Made by a program: the position numbers and the translations under genes
Origin: Ewingella sp. CoE-038-23
Lineage (GTDB): Bacteria > Pseudomonadota > Gammaproteobacteria > Enterobacterales > Enterobacteriaceae
NCBI RefSeq assembly: GCF_040419245.1
Contig: NZ_JAZHOH010000001.1
Coordinates: forward strand, 1,860,001 to 1,924,000
Reading direction: 5' to 3'
Length of the DNA stretch: 64,000 nt
Part shown: one piece after another, positions 35,073 through 45,046 of the stretch
Layout: each line of letters begins with the position of its first letter
Position numbering within the stretch: the stretch's first letter is position 1
The notes under the pieces: model-generated
Database searches by the model: none
Told to the model about the DNA's origin: nothing
Seen by the model: only the letters and a program-made list of their open reading frames with translations

Positions 35073-38000
35073 TCAGCCAATAGTCATCAAACTCGCATTA
35101 CCCCCGGCCGCTGCGGTATTCACACTCAGTGAACGCTCGATCAACAGGCGTTCCAGCAGGATGTTGTCCTCACCGCGTGCAAAACCTTGAACCGACACAA
35201 TAGCACCCGCGCGCTTAGCGATGGTCTGGCAAAGCTCGCGCAGCTGATCGGCGTCGCCGTGGTAGATAACCGCGTCGAACTCTGGCGCGGCGGTCTGCCA
35301 CTCTTTGGCGAAATCGACGCGTTCTTGAACCGCTTTTGGCAGCTGTTTGAACAGGTCGCGCTGTAAAGGGGCATCAGGCCACAGGATGCGACAGCCGGTG
35401 GCGGTGACGGCAGAGAGCTGGATCAGCGCGTCTTGCTGATTATCCGCCAGCGCCAGTACGCGCTCACGCGGTAGCAGGGCGTAGGTGTTGCGTTCACCCG
35501 TTGGGCCCGGCAGAGTGCGGACGGTGCCGCCCTGAGCCGACAGAGCGAAGCGTTCAGCCAGCGCGGCCAGTGAGTCATCCTTCTGCTCAACGGCCCACTG
35601 TTGCAGCGCACGGTGCGGCGCTAGCAGGGCTTCGCGCAGGGAGACATCCAATGGCAGCGACTTATCCTGTACGCTCAGGGTTTGCGCCACGGCTTCTTGT
35701 GGACGGCTGCACAGCAGGCGATACAAGTACATCGGGCCACCGGCTTTCGGGCCAGTGCCGGACAGACCTTCACCGCCGAATGGCTGCACGCCAACCACGG
35801 CGCCAACCATATTGCGGTTCACATACAGGTTGCCGACGTTGGCTTTCGACGTCACGCGGTTAATGGTTTCATCGATACGGGTGTGGATCCCGAGCGTCAG
35901 GCCATAACCCGCGGCGTTGATTTGGTCGACCAACTTATCCAAGTCTTGACGGGCATAGCGCACCACGTGCAGCACTGGCCCAAAGATCTCTTTCTTCAGT
36001 TCGCCAAAGCTCTCCAGCTCAATCAGAGTTGGCTGGATAAAGGTGCCGCGTGACCACTCTTGCTGATCTTCACCTTGCTGCTGGGCGGCTTGATACACGG
36101 CGCGGCCTTTAGCGCGCATGGCGTCAATGTGCTTCTCAATGCCCGCTTTGGCTTCCTGATCAATCACCGGACCGATGTCGGTGGAAAGGCGCTCAGGGTT
36201 GCCCATGCGGCACTCGGCCATCGCGCCGCGCAGCATTTGCAGGGTGTGCTCTGCCACGTCGTCCTGAATACAGAGCACGCGTAGCGCAGAGCAGCGCTGG
36301 CCCGCGCTGTCGAAGGCGGAAGCAACCACGTCGGTGACTACCTGCTCAGTTAAGGCAGAGGAGTCAACAATCATCGCGTTCAGGCCGCCGGTTTCAGCAA
36401 TCAACGGAACAGGGCGGCCCTGCGGATCCAGACGCCCGGCGATGCTGCGCTGGAGGATGCCAGCCACGTCGGTGGAGCCGGTAAACAGCACGCCGCGCAC
36501 GCGTTCGTCATTCACCAGTTGAGCGCCGACGGTTTCGCCTTTACCCGGTAACAGTTGCAGCACCCCTGCCGGAACCCCGGCTTCGTGCAGAATGCGCACG
36601 GCCTGAGCGGCAATCAGCGGCGTCTGCTCGGCAGGTTTAGCCAGCACGCTGTTACCCGCGGCGAGGGCGGCGGCAATCTGGCCACTGAAAATCGCCAGCG
36701 GGAAGTTCCACGGGCTGATACACACCACGGTGCCCAGCGGGCGGTGGGTATTGTTATCAAACTGCTCGCGAATTTGACCCGCGTAGTAGTGCAGGAAGTC
36801 GACCGCCTCGCGCACTTCGGCAATGGCGTTATTAAAGGTCTTTCCGGCTTCGCGTACTAGCACGCCAAGCAGGCTTTGCAGCTCGCCTTCCATCAATTCT
36901 GCGGCACGTTGCAAGATTGCAGCGCGCTCTTCGGGAGGTGTCGCAAACCAGATAGGGCCAGCGGCGGCAGCGGCGCCCAGTGCGCGGCTGACTTCACCCT
37001 CGGTGGCTTCGCGAACTTGGCCCACGACGTCAGTCGGTTCAGCAGGGTTAATCACATCTACAAATTGGCCTTCATCTAACTCGGCATCGATCATTGGCTG
37101 CGCGGTGATTGGCTGGGCCGCGCGGCTGAGCAAGGCGCTGGACAGGGAGGCCAGACGGTGCTCGTTGGACATATCCAAACCGGACGAGTTGACGCGTTTT
37201 TCACCATATAAGTGACGCGGTAACGCAATGCGCGGATGCGGCAGGCCGACCTGACCTTCGCTGGCAGCCAGCGTTTCTACGGCTTTCACCGGATCTGCGA
37301 CCAGCTCGTCTAACGGCAAGGTGGCGTCGGCAATGCGGTTAACGAAGGAGGTGTTAGCCCCGTTTTCCAGCAGGCGACGCACCAGATAGGCCAACAGTGT
37401 TTCGTGAGTACCGACCGGGGCATAAATGCGGCACGGGCGGTTCAACTTGCCATCGGCAATTTTGCCCACCACTTGCTCGTACAGCGGCTCACCCATGCCG
37501 TGCAGACACTGGAATTCATACTGGCCGGGATAGTAGTTGTTGCCCGCCAGTTGGTAAATCGCCGCCAGCGTATGGGCGTTATGGGTAGCGAACTGCGGGT
37601 AAATCAGGTTTGGCACCGCCAGCAGTTTGCGGGCGCAGGCCAGATATGAGACGTCGGTATAGACTTTGCGGGTATAAACCGGATACCCCTCAAGGCCGTC
37701 AACCTGCGCGCGTTTGATTTCGCTGTCCCAATAGGCACCTTTAACCAGACGGATCATCAGGCGACGGCGGCTGCGCTGGGCCAGATTGGTCAGGTAATCA
37801 ATCACCATCGGGCAGCGTTTTTGGTAAGCCTGAATAACGAAGCCGATACCGTTCCAACCTGCCAGCTCTGGCTCGAAGCAGAGTTTTTCCAGCAGGTCGA
37901 GGGAGATTTCCAGACGGTCAGCCTCTTCGGCGTCGATATTAATACCGACATCGTACTGGCGGGCCAACAGAGTCAGTGACAGCAGGCGCGGGTAGAGTTC

Positions 38001-39044
38001 GTCCATCACGCGCTCATACTGGGCGCGGCTGTAGCGTGGGTGCAGGGCGGAGAGCTTGATGGAGATGCCCGGACCTTCGTAAATACCACGGCCGTTGGAA
38101 GCTTTGCCGATGGCGTGAATAGCCTGCTGGTAGGAGAGCAGGTAAGCCTGTGCGTCTTTCTCGGTCAGGGCCGCTTCACCCAGCATGTCGTAAGAGTAGC
38201 GGAAGCCTTTCTCTTCATGCTTGCGCGCGTTAGCCAAGGCTTCGGCAATGGTTTCGCCGGTGACGAACTGCTCGCCCATCAGGCGCATTGCCATATCCAC
38301 GCCTTTGCGGATCAGCGGCTCGCCGCTTTTACCGATAATACGATTCAGCGAACGGGAAAGGTTGGCTTCGTTGTGGGTCGCCACCAGTTTACCGGTGAAT
38401 AACAGACCCCAGGTCGCGGCGTTGACGAACAGCGACGGGCTGCGGCCAAGGTGCGAATGCCAGTTACCGGTGCTGATTTTGTCGCGGATCAGCGCGTCAC
38501 GGGTCGGTTTATCAGGAATACGCAGCAAAGCTTCGGCCAGACACATCAGCGCCACGCCTTCCTGCGAGGAGAGCGAGAACTCCTGCAACAGGCTCTGCAC
38601 CATACCGGCACGGCCATTGGCGCTTTTCTGGTTACGCAGTTTGCTGGCGAGATCATAGGCCAGTTTGTGCGCGGCCAGGGCCATATCCGCTGGCAGGCGA
38701 GCCTGCTCGAGCAGCATAGAGACGGCTTCTGGCTCTGGGCGGCGGTAGGCAGCGGTGATAGCCGAACGGCTAACCGACTGCGGCAAAATCTGCTCTGCAA
38801 AATCGAGGAATGGCTGATGGGTTTCCAACAGGCTCAGGGCCGGTTGTTCTTCATGATCGCTCATGCCCGCCGCATTTAAGGCAGGGATTTCCGGCAGAGC
38901 ATCGCCATTTTCCAGGCGTTCCAGATAGGAATAAATAGCCTGCTTAATCAACCAGTGCGGCGTGCGATCGATACCCTGCGCGGCCACTTTCAAACGGTCA
39001 CGCGTCGCTTCGTCCAGCTTCACGCCCATTGTCGTCATTCCCAT
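35073..39044 (-). CDS. putA: Bifunctional proline dehydrogenase/P5C dehydrogenase and repressor PutA
   Basis: A trifunctional protein that oxidises proline to glutamate at the membrane and represses put genes when proline is absent. It has 1323 aa against 1320 in E. coli. The N-terminal ribbon-helix-helix is MGMTTMGVKLDEATRDRLKVAAQ, with TPHWLIKQAIYSYLERLE. The FAD proline dehydrogenase domain (about 260-610) has RLMIRLVKGAYWDSEIKRAQ. The NAD P5C dehydrogenase domain (about 650-1120) has VVCISPWNFPLAIF, LIAETGGLNAMIVDSSALTEQ and the catalytic Cys in SAGQRCSALRVL. The C-terminal flap ends NTAAAGGNASLMTIG. It is divergent from putP across PutA operators. Confidence 0.98.
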   Translation of the reverse strand: MGMTTMGVKLDEATRDRLKVAAQGIDRTPHWLIKQAIYSYLERLENGDALPEIPALNAAGMSDHEEQPALSLLETHQPFLDFAEQILPQSVSRSAITAAYRRPEPEAVSMLLEQARLPADMALAAHKLAYDLASKLRNQKSANGRAGMVQSLLQEFSLSSQEGVALMCLAEALLRIPDKPTRDALIRDKISTGNWHSHLGRSPSLFVNAATWGLLFTGKLVATHNEANLSRSLNRIIGKSGEPLIRKGVDMAMRLMGEQFVTGETIAEALANARKHEEKGFRYSYDMLGEAALTEKDAQAYLLSYQQAIHAIGKASNGRGIYEGPGISIKLSALHPRYSRAQYERVMDELYPRLLSLTLLARQYDVGINIDAEEADRLEISLDLLEKLCFEPELAGWNGIGFVIQAYQKRCPMVIDYLTNLAQRSRRRLMIRLVKGAYWDSEIKRAQVDGLEGYPVYTRKVYTDVSYLACARKLLAVPNLIYPQFATHNAHTLAAIYQLAGNNYYPGQYEFQCLHGMGEPLYEQVVGKIADGKLNRPCRIYAPVGTHETLLAYLVRRLLENGANTSFVNRIADATLPLDELVADPVKAVETLAASEGQVGLPHPRIALPRHLYGEKRVNSSGLDMSNEHRLASLSSALLSRAAQPITAQPMIDAELDEGQFVDVINPAEPTDVVGQVREATEGEVSRALGAAAAAGPIWFATPPEERAAILQRAAELMEGELQSLLGVLVREAGKTFNNAIAEVREAVDFLHYYAGQIREQFDNNTHRPLGTVVCISPWNFPLAIFSGQIAAALAAGNSVLAKPAEQTPLIAAQAVRILHEAGVPAGVLQLLPGKGETVGAQLVNDERVRGVLFTGSTDVAGILQRSIAGRLDPQGRPVPLIAETGGLNAMIVDSSALTEQVVTDVVASAFDSAGQRCSALRVLCIQDDVAEHTLQMLRGAMAECRMGNPERLSTDIGPVIDQEAKAGIEKHIDAMRAKGRAVYQAAQQQGEDQQEWSRGTFIQPTLIELESFGELKKEIFGPVLHVVRYARQDLDKLVDQINAAGYGLTLGIHTRIDETINRVTSKANVGNLYVNRNMVGAVVGVQPFGGEGLSGTGPKAGGPMYLYRLLCSRPQEAVAQTLSVQDKSLPLDVSLREALLAPHRALQQWAVEQKDDSLAALAERFALSAQGGTVRTLPGPTGERNTYALLPRERVLALADNQQDALIQLSAVTATGCRILWPDAPLQRDLFKQLPKAVQERVDFAKEWQTAAPEFDAVIYHGDADQLRELCQTIAKRAGAIVSVQGFARGEDNILLERLLIERSLSVNTAAAGGNASLMTIG

Positions 39045-39110
39045 CTTTCACTCCATAAGTCAGCCTGATAGGGCAATCGTTGATGTTTTCTGAGCAGCAA
39101 TATCTTCTAT

Positions 39111-39128
39111 GTTGCAACTTTGTGCAAC
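39111..39128. promoter_or_regulatory. PutA operator (paired GTTGCA half-sites)
   Basis: GTTGCA at 39111-39116 and its inverse TGCAAC at 39123-39128 form a palindromic pair 67 bases upstream of putA. GTTGCA is the known recognition core of the PutA ribbon-helix-helix domain. Binding here would repress putA and putP. Confidence 0.75.
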
Positions 39129-39257
39129 CCTGTTAATTGCATGATGTGCAGCAATGCTAAATCTGGCTCAATTATTAACATTTTTAGCTGTGACGGGGAT
39201 CGCTAAAGGCTTTGGTTAATGGGAGTTGTGGGCGGTACAACTGCGCGCGATGTAAGG

Positions 39258-39263
39258 TGCAAC
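39258..39263. promoter_or_regulatory. Additional PutA half-site
   Basis: A further TGCAAC (inverse of GTTGCA) about 200 bases before putP, within the 418-base putA/putP control region, consistent with multiple PutA sites. The rest of 39045-39462 is AT-rich with no gene. Confidence 0.55.
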
Positions 39264-39462
39264 CCGCAATCATAATTAATGTGATAGGGGATCTGTTTCA
39301 TGTGACTGGCATGTTAAAAATCTTGTAATTGCGGTTTATGTCGATAACTATCCTGCCGGATTGGATTTATACGCTGATATTTTTCACTAATAAAACGGCC
39401 CACAGAGGCATATCAGCAGACAGGGGTTTTTACAGATTGAAAATTACAAGTGGAGAACTTGC

Positions 39463-40947
39463 ATGACAATGAATACACCTATGGCGGTGACGTTTTGCGT
39501 TTATATCTTCGGAATGATTCTGATTGGGCTGATCGCCTATCTGCGCACTAAGAATTTCGATGACTATATTCTCGGCGGCCGCAGTCTGGGCAGCGTGGTG
39601 ACAGCGTTATCAGCCGGGGCCTCGGACATGAGTGGCTGGCTGCTGATGGGCCTGCCGGGCGCGATTTTTATCTCTGGAATTTCAGAAAGTTGGATTGCCA
39701 TCGGCCTGACGATCGGCGCTTATCTCAACTGGAAGCTGGTGGCGGGGCGCCTGCGGGTGCACACCGAAGCCAACAACAACGCGCTTACCTTGCCGGACTA
39801 CTTCACCCACCGTTTTGAAGATTCCAGCAAGTTACTGCGCATCATCTCAGCCATCGTAATTTTGGTATTTTTCACTATTTATTGCGCTTCTGGCATCGTG
39901 GCCGGTGCGCGCCTGTTTGAAAGCACCTTCGGCATGACTTACGCCAACGCGCTGTGGGCTGGGGCGGCGGCTACCATCATTTACACCTTTATTGGCGGGT
40001 TCCTGGCGGTTAGCTGGACCGACACCGTACAGGCCAGCCTGATGATATTCGCGCTGATCCTCACGCCGATTATCGTCATTCTGGCGGTTGGCGGGATTGA
40101 TACTTCGATGATGGTGATCAACGCCAAAAACCCAGAATACACGGATATGTTCAAAGGCATGAATCTGGTGGCGATCCTGTCGCTGCTGGGCTGGGGGCTG
40201 GGCTACTTTGGGCAGCCGCACATTCTGGCGCGCTTCATGGCCGCTGACTCGCATCGCACCATTCGCAGCGCCCGCCGCATCAGCATGACGTGGATGATCC
40301 TGTGCCTCGCGGGTACTATCGCGGTGGGTTTCTTCGGCATTGCTTACTTCCACAACAATCCGGCGCAGGCTGGAAACGTAACGGAAAACGGCGAGCGGGT
40401 GTTTATCGAACTGGCCAAAATCCTCTTCAACCCGTGGGTGGCGGGTGTGTTGCTGTCGGCGATTCTGGCGGCGGTGATGAGTACCCTGAGCTGCCAGCTG
40501 CTGGTGTGCTCGAGCGCGATCACGGAGGATTTGTACAAAGCCTTCCTGCGTAAAAATGCCAGCCAGTTTGAGTTGGTGTGGATTGGCCGCGTGATGGTGC
40601 TAGTAGTGGCGCTGGTGGCGATTGCGCTGGCGGCGAACCCGGATAACCGCGTGCTAGGGCTGGTAAGCTATGCGTGGGCAGGCTTCGGCGCGGCATTTGG
40701 CCCGGTTATTTTGATCTCAGTGATGTGGCGTCGCATGACCCGTAACGGCGCTCTGGCCGGTATGGTGGTAGGCGCGGGCACCGTGCTTATCTGGAAACAG
40801 TACGCCTGGCTGGACCTGTACGAAATCATTCCGGGCTTTATCTTTGCCTCACTGGCTATCTGGATTGTGAGCCTGATGGGCCGCAAACCTTCAATTGCGG
40901 TGGAAAACCGTTTCAACGCCGCAGAGGCAGAGTACAAAACCGTCTGA
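39463..40947 (+). CDS. putP: Sodium/proline symporter PutP
   Basis: Inner-membrane Na+/proline symporter of the solute:sodium symporter family, the main uptake route for proline catabolism. It has 494 aa with about 13 spans. Conserved features are NFDDYILGGRSLGSVVTALSAGASDMSGWLLMGLPG (Na+ and proline site), ASGIVAGARLFE and SAILAAVMSTLSCQLLVCSSAITEDLYKA. The sequence closely follows E. coli PutP, and the divergent put operator region fits PutA repression. ATG 39463 is preceded by GTGGAGAA. Confidence 0.97.
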   Translation: MTMNTPMAVTFCVYIFGMILIGLIAYLRTKNFDDYILGGRSLGSVVTALSAGASDMSGWLLMGLPGAIFISGISESWIAIGLTIGAYLNWKLVAGRLRVHTEANNNALTLPDYFTHRFEDSSKLLRIISAIVILVFFTIYCASGIVAGARLFESTFGMTYANALWAGAAATIIYTFIGGFLAVSWTDTVQASLMIFALILTPIIVILAVGGIDTSMMVINAKNPEYTDMFKGMNLVAILSLLGWGLGYFGQPHILARFMAADSHRTIRSARRISMTWMILCLAGTIAVGFFGIAYFHNNPAQAGNVTENGERVFIELAKILFNPWVAGVLLSAILAAVMSTLSCQLLVCSSAITEDLYKAFLRKNASQFELVWIGRVMVLVVALVAIALAANPDNRVLGLVSYAWAGFGAAFGPVILISVMWRRMTRNGALAGMVVGAGTVLIWKQYAWLDLYEIIPGFIFASLAIWIVSLMGRKPSIAVENRFNAAEAEYKTV

Positions 40948-40986
40948 TCACTGCCGTTTTGTATTGAACATGGGTCCTAAGTAATA

Positions 40987-41020
40987 GGGCGGAGCGGGGA
41001 AACCGGCTCCGCCCTTTTTT
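40987..41020 (+). terminator. Rho-independent terminator of putP
   Basis: Stem GGGCGGAGC / GCTCCGCCC with an inner CGG/CCG extension and six T. Confidence 0.95.
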
Positions 41021-41133
41021 ATCTCAGCCCTTTTCTGGCGTTTTCTCTGAAATAATCAGCAATAAAATTTCCTGCTAAAAGCCCTCAGTTGGCGCAAAAA
41101 AGCGCGGGTAGCCACTTGTTTTTATTTTTGCAG

Positions 41134-41156
41134 GAATGATAATCACTATCGTTTTC
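41134..41156. promoter_or_regulatory. Fur box upstream of efeUOB
   Basis: GAATGATAATCACTATCGTT closely matches the Fur consensus (GATAATGATAATCATTATC), 110 bases before efeU, consistent with iron repression of the operon. CpxR and acid control known in E. coli could not be assessed. Confidence 0.75.
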
Positions 41157-41263
41157 ATTTTTACTTATCTTTACATGCTTTACCTTGATCCTCGGCTGTT
41201 CGCCGGTGACAGGAAAGTGGGTAATTTTAGTTCTTCAGCACCGCGGTGCCGGGAGTTTTAGCT

Positions 41264-42112
41264 ATGTTCGTTCCCTTTCTCATCATGTTTCGCGAAGGGC
41301 TTGAAGCCGCGCTAATCGTCAGTCTGATTGCCAGTTACCTCAAGCGCACCCAGCGCGGGCAGTGGCTGGGCGTCGTATGGATTGGCGTTTTCATCGCCGC
41401 CGCGCTCTGTCTGGCATTGGGCATTTTCATCAACGAAACCACCGGCGAATTCCCGCAGAAGCAGCAAGAGCTGTTTGAAGGCATCGTGGCGGTGATAGCG
41501 GTGTGCATTCTTACTTACATGGTGTTCTGGATGCGTAAAGTGTCGCGCTCAATCAAAGTGCATCTGGAAGGGGCTATCGATAACGCGCTGAACTCGGGGC
41601 GCGGGCAGGGCTGGGCGCTGGTGGCGATGGTGTTCTTCGCCGTGGCGCGTGAAGGGCTGGAGTCGGTCTTCTTCTTGCTGGCCGCATTCCAGCAGGATGT
41701 GGGCATTGCCGCGCCAATCGGGGCCATTCTCGGTCTGGCCGCCGCCGTGGTGCTGGGCTTCTTAATTTATTACGGCGGTGTGAAGCTGCACCTCGCCAAA
41801 TTTTTCAAATGGACCAGCCTGTTTATTCTGTTCGTGGCTGCCGGTCTGGCGGCCGGGGCAATCCGCGCCTTCCACGAAGCCGGTTTGTGGAACAGCATGC
41901 AGGACATCGCCTTTGACTTGAGCAACGTGCTGTCGACGCATTCTCTGTTCGGCACCTTATTGGAAGGCATGTTTGGTTATCAGGAAGCACCGACCGTCAG
42001 CGAAGTCTCGGTCTACTTCCTCTATCTGATCCCAGCACTGATTCTGTTCTTCTTGCCGCAAGGGAAACAACCTTTGGTAGCACCTGCCGCTGGCCAGAAG
42101 ACCCCGCGCTAA
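41264..42112 (+). CDS. efeU: Ferrous iron permease EfeU
   Basis: Inner-membrane iron permease of the EfeUOB importer, homologous to yeast Ftr1p. It has 282 aa from ATG 41264, with GGGAG upstream and about seven spans. The two REGLE iron-binding motifs, FREGLEAAL near residue 11 and AREGLESVFF near 128, are both intact, so the permease should be active. In E. coli K-12 efeU is frame-shifted; here it is not. Residues upstream of the chosen start (six codons) are not conserved. Confidence 0.96.
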   Translation: MFVPFLIMFREGLEAALIVSLIASYLKRTQRGQWLGVVWIGVFIAAALCLALGIFINETTGEFPQKQQELFEGIVAVIAVCILTYMVFWMRKVSRSIKVHLEGAIDNALNSGRGQGWALVAMVFFAVAREGLESVFFLLAAFQQDVGIAAPIGAILGLAAAVVLGFLIYYGGVKLHLAKFFKWTSLFILFVAAGLAAGAIRAFHEAGLWNSMQDIAFDLSNVLSTHSLFGTLLEGMFGYQEAPTVSEVSVYFLYLIPALILFFLPQGKQPLVAPAAGQKTPR

Positions 42113-42195
42113 GCATGACGATTTCTTTGATAACAGTGGTTTAATAATTTTAACAACCGCCTTTAACAGGGCGTCTTTAATAGGGGTGTTACCCG

Positions 42196-43335
42196 ATGTC
42201 CAAGTCAAACACGCTGTTCCGCCGTACCGCTTTGCAGGTTGCTCTGCTCTCCTTGCCGCTTTTCGGCCTGAGCGCCAATGCGCTTGCGGCGGATATTCCA
42301 CAAGTCAAAATCACGGTGAACGATAAACAGTGTGACCCAATGTCACTGACCGTGCCTGCCGGCAAAACGCAATTTGTGGTGCACAACGCCAGCCAGAAAG
42401 GGCTGGAGTGGGAGATCCTCAAAGGCGTGATGGTGGTGGAAGAGCGTGAGAACATCGCGCCGGGCTTCACCCAGAAGATGACGGCCAATCTGGAGCCAGG
42501 CGAATATGACATGACCTGCGGCCTGTTGAGCAACCCGAAAGGCAAGCTGACCGTAACCAGCGAAGGCGCAAACACAGCCACCAAACCTGACGCCATGGCG
42601 CTGGTGGGGCCAATCGCGGAATATAAAGTCTATGTGACTCAGCAAGTGGGCGAACTGGTTTCCCACACCAAAGCTTTCACTGACGCGATTAAGAAAGGCG
42701 ACCTGAAACAGGCGCAATCTTTGTACGCCTCTACCCGCATTTACTACGAGCGCATTGAGCCAATCGCCGAGCTGTTCTCCGACCTCGACAGCAGCATTGA
42801 CGCCCGTGAAGATGACTTTGAGAAGAAAGCCGAAGACCCGAAATTCACTGGTTTCCACCGCCTGGAGAAAATCCTGTTTGCGGATAAAACCACCAAAGGT
42901 ACCGAGCCTTACGCCGATAAGCTCTACACCGACGTACAGGATCTGCAAAAACGCATCACTGACCTGACCTTCCCACCGAACAAAGTGGTTGGCGGCGCGG
43001 CGGACCTGATCGAAGAAGTGGCCTCCAGCAAAATCAGTGGTGAAGAAGACCGTTACAGCCGCAGCGACCTGTGGGACTTCCGCGCCAACCTTGATGGTTC
43101 GCAGAAAATCGTTAACCTGCTGCGCCCACTGTTGGAAAAAGCCGACAAGCCGCTGCTGGATAAGATTGACGCAAACTTCAAAACCGTCGATGCGCTGTTG
43201 GATAAATACAAAACCAAAGATGGCTACGAGAGCTATGAGAAGCTGACCGATGCCGACCGCATCGCGATGAAAGGGCCGATCACCACGCTGGCGGAAGATC
43301 TGGCTAAGCTGCGTGGCGTGTTGGGCTTAGATTGA
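42196..43335 (+). CDS. efeO: Periplasmic iron-uptake protein EfeO
   Basis: Periplasmic partner of EfeU with an N-terminal cupredoxin-like domain and a C-terminal M75 (imelysin-like) domain. It has 379 aa. The Sec signal peptide ends NALA|ADIPQ. The cupredoxin region includes [20 protein letters not shown] (Met/Cys ligands), and the M75 HxxE motif is in [12 protein letters not shown]. Transcribed with efeU. An interspersed repeat lies between its end and efeB. Confidence 0.96.
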   Translation: MSKSNTLFRRTALQVALLSLPLFGLSANALAADIPQVKITVNDKQCDPMSLTVPAGKTQFVVHNASQKGLEWEILKGVMVVEERENIAPGFTQKMTANLEPGEYDMTCGLLSNPKGKLTVTSEGANTATKPDAMALVGPIAEYKVYVTQQVGELVSHTKAFTDAIKKGDLKQAQSLYASTRIYYERIEPIAELFSDLDSSIDAREDDFEKKAEDPKFTGFHRLEKILFADKTTKGTEPYADKLYTDVQDLQKRITDLTFPPNKVVGGAADLIEEVASSKISGEEDRYSRSDLWDFRANLDGSQKIVNLLRPLLEKADKPLLDKIDANFKTVDALLDKYKTKDGYESYEKLTDADRIAMKGPITTLAEDLAKLRGVLGLD

Positions 43336-43338
43336 TTC

Positions 43339-43455
43339 CTCTTCATACTTCGCGCAGCAGGTGCATTGGCTGCCCTTAGTTACTCGAATCACTGACTTGA
43401 GTCAGCTCATCGGGTTCCTTCGGTTGCCGCCTTCCTGCAACACGAATTATTTTGG
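43339..43455. repeat. Interspersed repeat (family A, long copy) between efeO and efeB
   Basis: A roughly 117-base element with ends CTCTTCATACTTCG and CTGCAACACGAATTAT, matching the ends of the 52-base copy at 1509-1560. Inside is a CTGACT / AGTCAG palindrome (43392-43405). I recall near-identical intergenic sequence in Serratia and Rahnella-type genomes, but could not verify this. It sits in an operon gap, so it may act as a processing or mRNA-stability element. Confidence 0.6.
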
Positions 43456-43553
43456 GGAAGTGACTAGTTAGGCGTTTGAAATATCACAATAAAGGAGCGC
43501 CGCGGCGCTCCTTTCGCGTAGTGGCAAGCAGTAGAGTTTGTTGAGGCAAAGCA

Positions 43554-44873
43554 ATGAGTGACAAAAACGATAAAGCCCCTGAATCTCAGGACGTCTCTTC
43601 CTCACGTCGCCGTTTGTTGAAGGGTGTGGGTTTGATGGGCGGCGTGTTGGCCCTTGGCGGCGCGGCGGCGGCCGGTGTTGATAACCAGCAGGCGTCGAAG
43701 ACCACGGGTTCAAAGCCGGGCTATGCGCCGGGCACGGTTTCCCCCGATGAGCGCTGGAGTAAACAGCCTTTCCACGGCGTGCATCAGGCGGGTATTCTGA
43801 CCCCGCAGCAGGCGTAGATGATGCTGGTGTCCTTCGACGTGCTGGCAACCAGCAAGGCGGACCTTGAGCGCCTGTTCCGTTTACTGACCAGCCGTTTTGC
43901 CTTCCTCACCACGGGCGGCACCGCGCCGGAGGTTGACCCGAAATTTCCTCCGATGGATTCAGGCGTGATGGGGCCGGAAATTTACCCGGACAACCTGACC
44001 ATGACGCTCTCCGTCGGCGACTCCCTGTTCGATCAGCGTTTTGGCCTCGCCGCGCACAAACCGCTGAAGCTGCAACGCATGGAGCGTTTCCCGAACGACT
44101 CGCTGGACGCCAAGCTGTGCCACGGCGACATGCTGCTACAGATTTGCGCCAACAACAGCGACACGGTGATCCACGCGCTGCGCGACATCATCAAGTACAC
44201 GCCGGATTTGCTCAGCGTGCGCTGGCGTCGCGACGGCTTTATCTCTTCCCACGCCGCGCGCAGTCAGGGCAAAGAGACGCCAATCAACCTGCTGGGCTTT
44301 AAAGACGGGACCGCCAACCCGGACACCAAAGACACGCCGCTGATGGATAAAGCCATCTGGGTGACGCCAGAGCAGGGCGAACCGGCGTGGACCGTGGGCG
44401 GCAGCTATCAGGCAATGCGCATTATCCCGATGCACGTCGAGTTCTGGGATCGCACGCCGTTGCAGGAGCAGCAAACCATCTTTGGTCGCCACAAACACAG
44501 CGGTGCGCCCTTGGGAATGGCGAAAGAGCACGACGTGCCGGATTACAGCAAAGACCCAGAAGGCAAGGTGATTCCGCTTGATGCCCACATTCGCTTGGCC
44601 AACCCGCGCACCAAAGCCACCGATGACAGCCTGATGCTGCGTCGCGGCTATAGCTACTCGCTGGGAGTGACTAACTCCGGCCAGTTGGAGATGGGGCTGC
44701 TGTTTGTCTGCTTCCAGCACGACCTGGAGAAGGGCTTCCTCGCGGTGCAAAAACGCCTGAACGGCGAGCCGTTGGAAGAGTACATTCGCCCGGTGGGCGG
44801 CGGCTTCTTCTTCACGCTGCCCGGCGTGCAGGATGAGAACCACTATTTGGGTCAGTCGCTGATCGAAGCATAA
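43554..44873 (+). pseudogene. efeB: Deferrochelatase/peroxidase EfeB interrupted by in-frame TAG
   Basis: Tat-exported haem peroxidase that would oxidise or release iron for EfeUO. The frame runs 439 residues (E. coli about 423) but codon 88 is TAG (43815-43817), directly followed by ATGATG. Both sides align in one frame to EfeB: the Tat signal [21 protein letters not shown] and [15 protein letters not shown] before it, [20 protein letters not shown] and the GFKDGTANP and haem-binding regions after it. Downstream re-initiation at 43818 would give a 351-aa protein without a Tat signal. All other residues look intact, so the lesion seems recent. A sequencing error or suppression cannot be excluded. 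Confidence 0.9.
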
Positions 44874-44890
44874 TTCAGCAAACCGCAGAA

Positions 44891-44926
44891 TATCCCCCTT
44901 AGCTCTGTCAGGAGAAAGGGGGGATA
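44891..44926 (+). terminator. Hairpin after efeB
   Basis: TATCCCCCTT paired with AAGGGGGGATA (one extra G) about 18 bases after the efeB stop. A short T-rich tail follows. Confidence 0.6.
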
Positions 44927-45046
44927 GATTTCATTTTCTTACGCCTCGTTACCGAATTCACCGCCTGTTAATACTCCCGCTAATTCATAAAAATCTGAGG
45001 AATGTCATGATGCTAAGTCGTCACGATGTCCGAGGAAACCCTGTTT

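Noticed and set aside
36823..37215. Plus-strand frames inside putA
   Set aside because: Antisense shadows of a highly conserved gene; no initiation signals.
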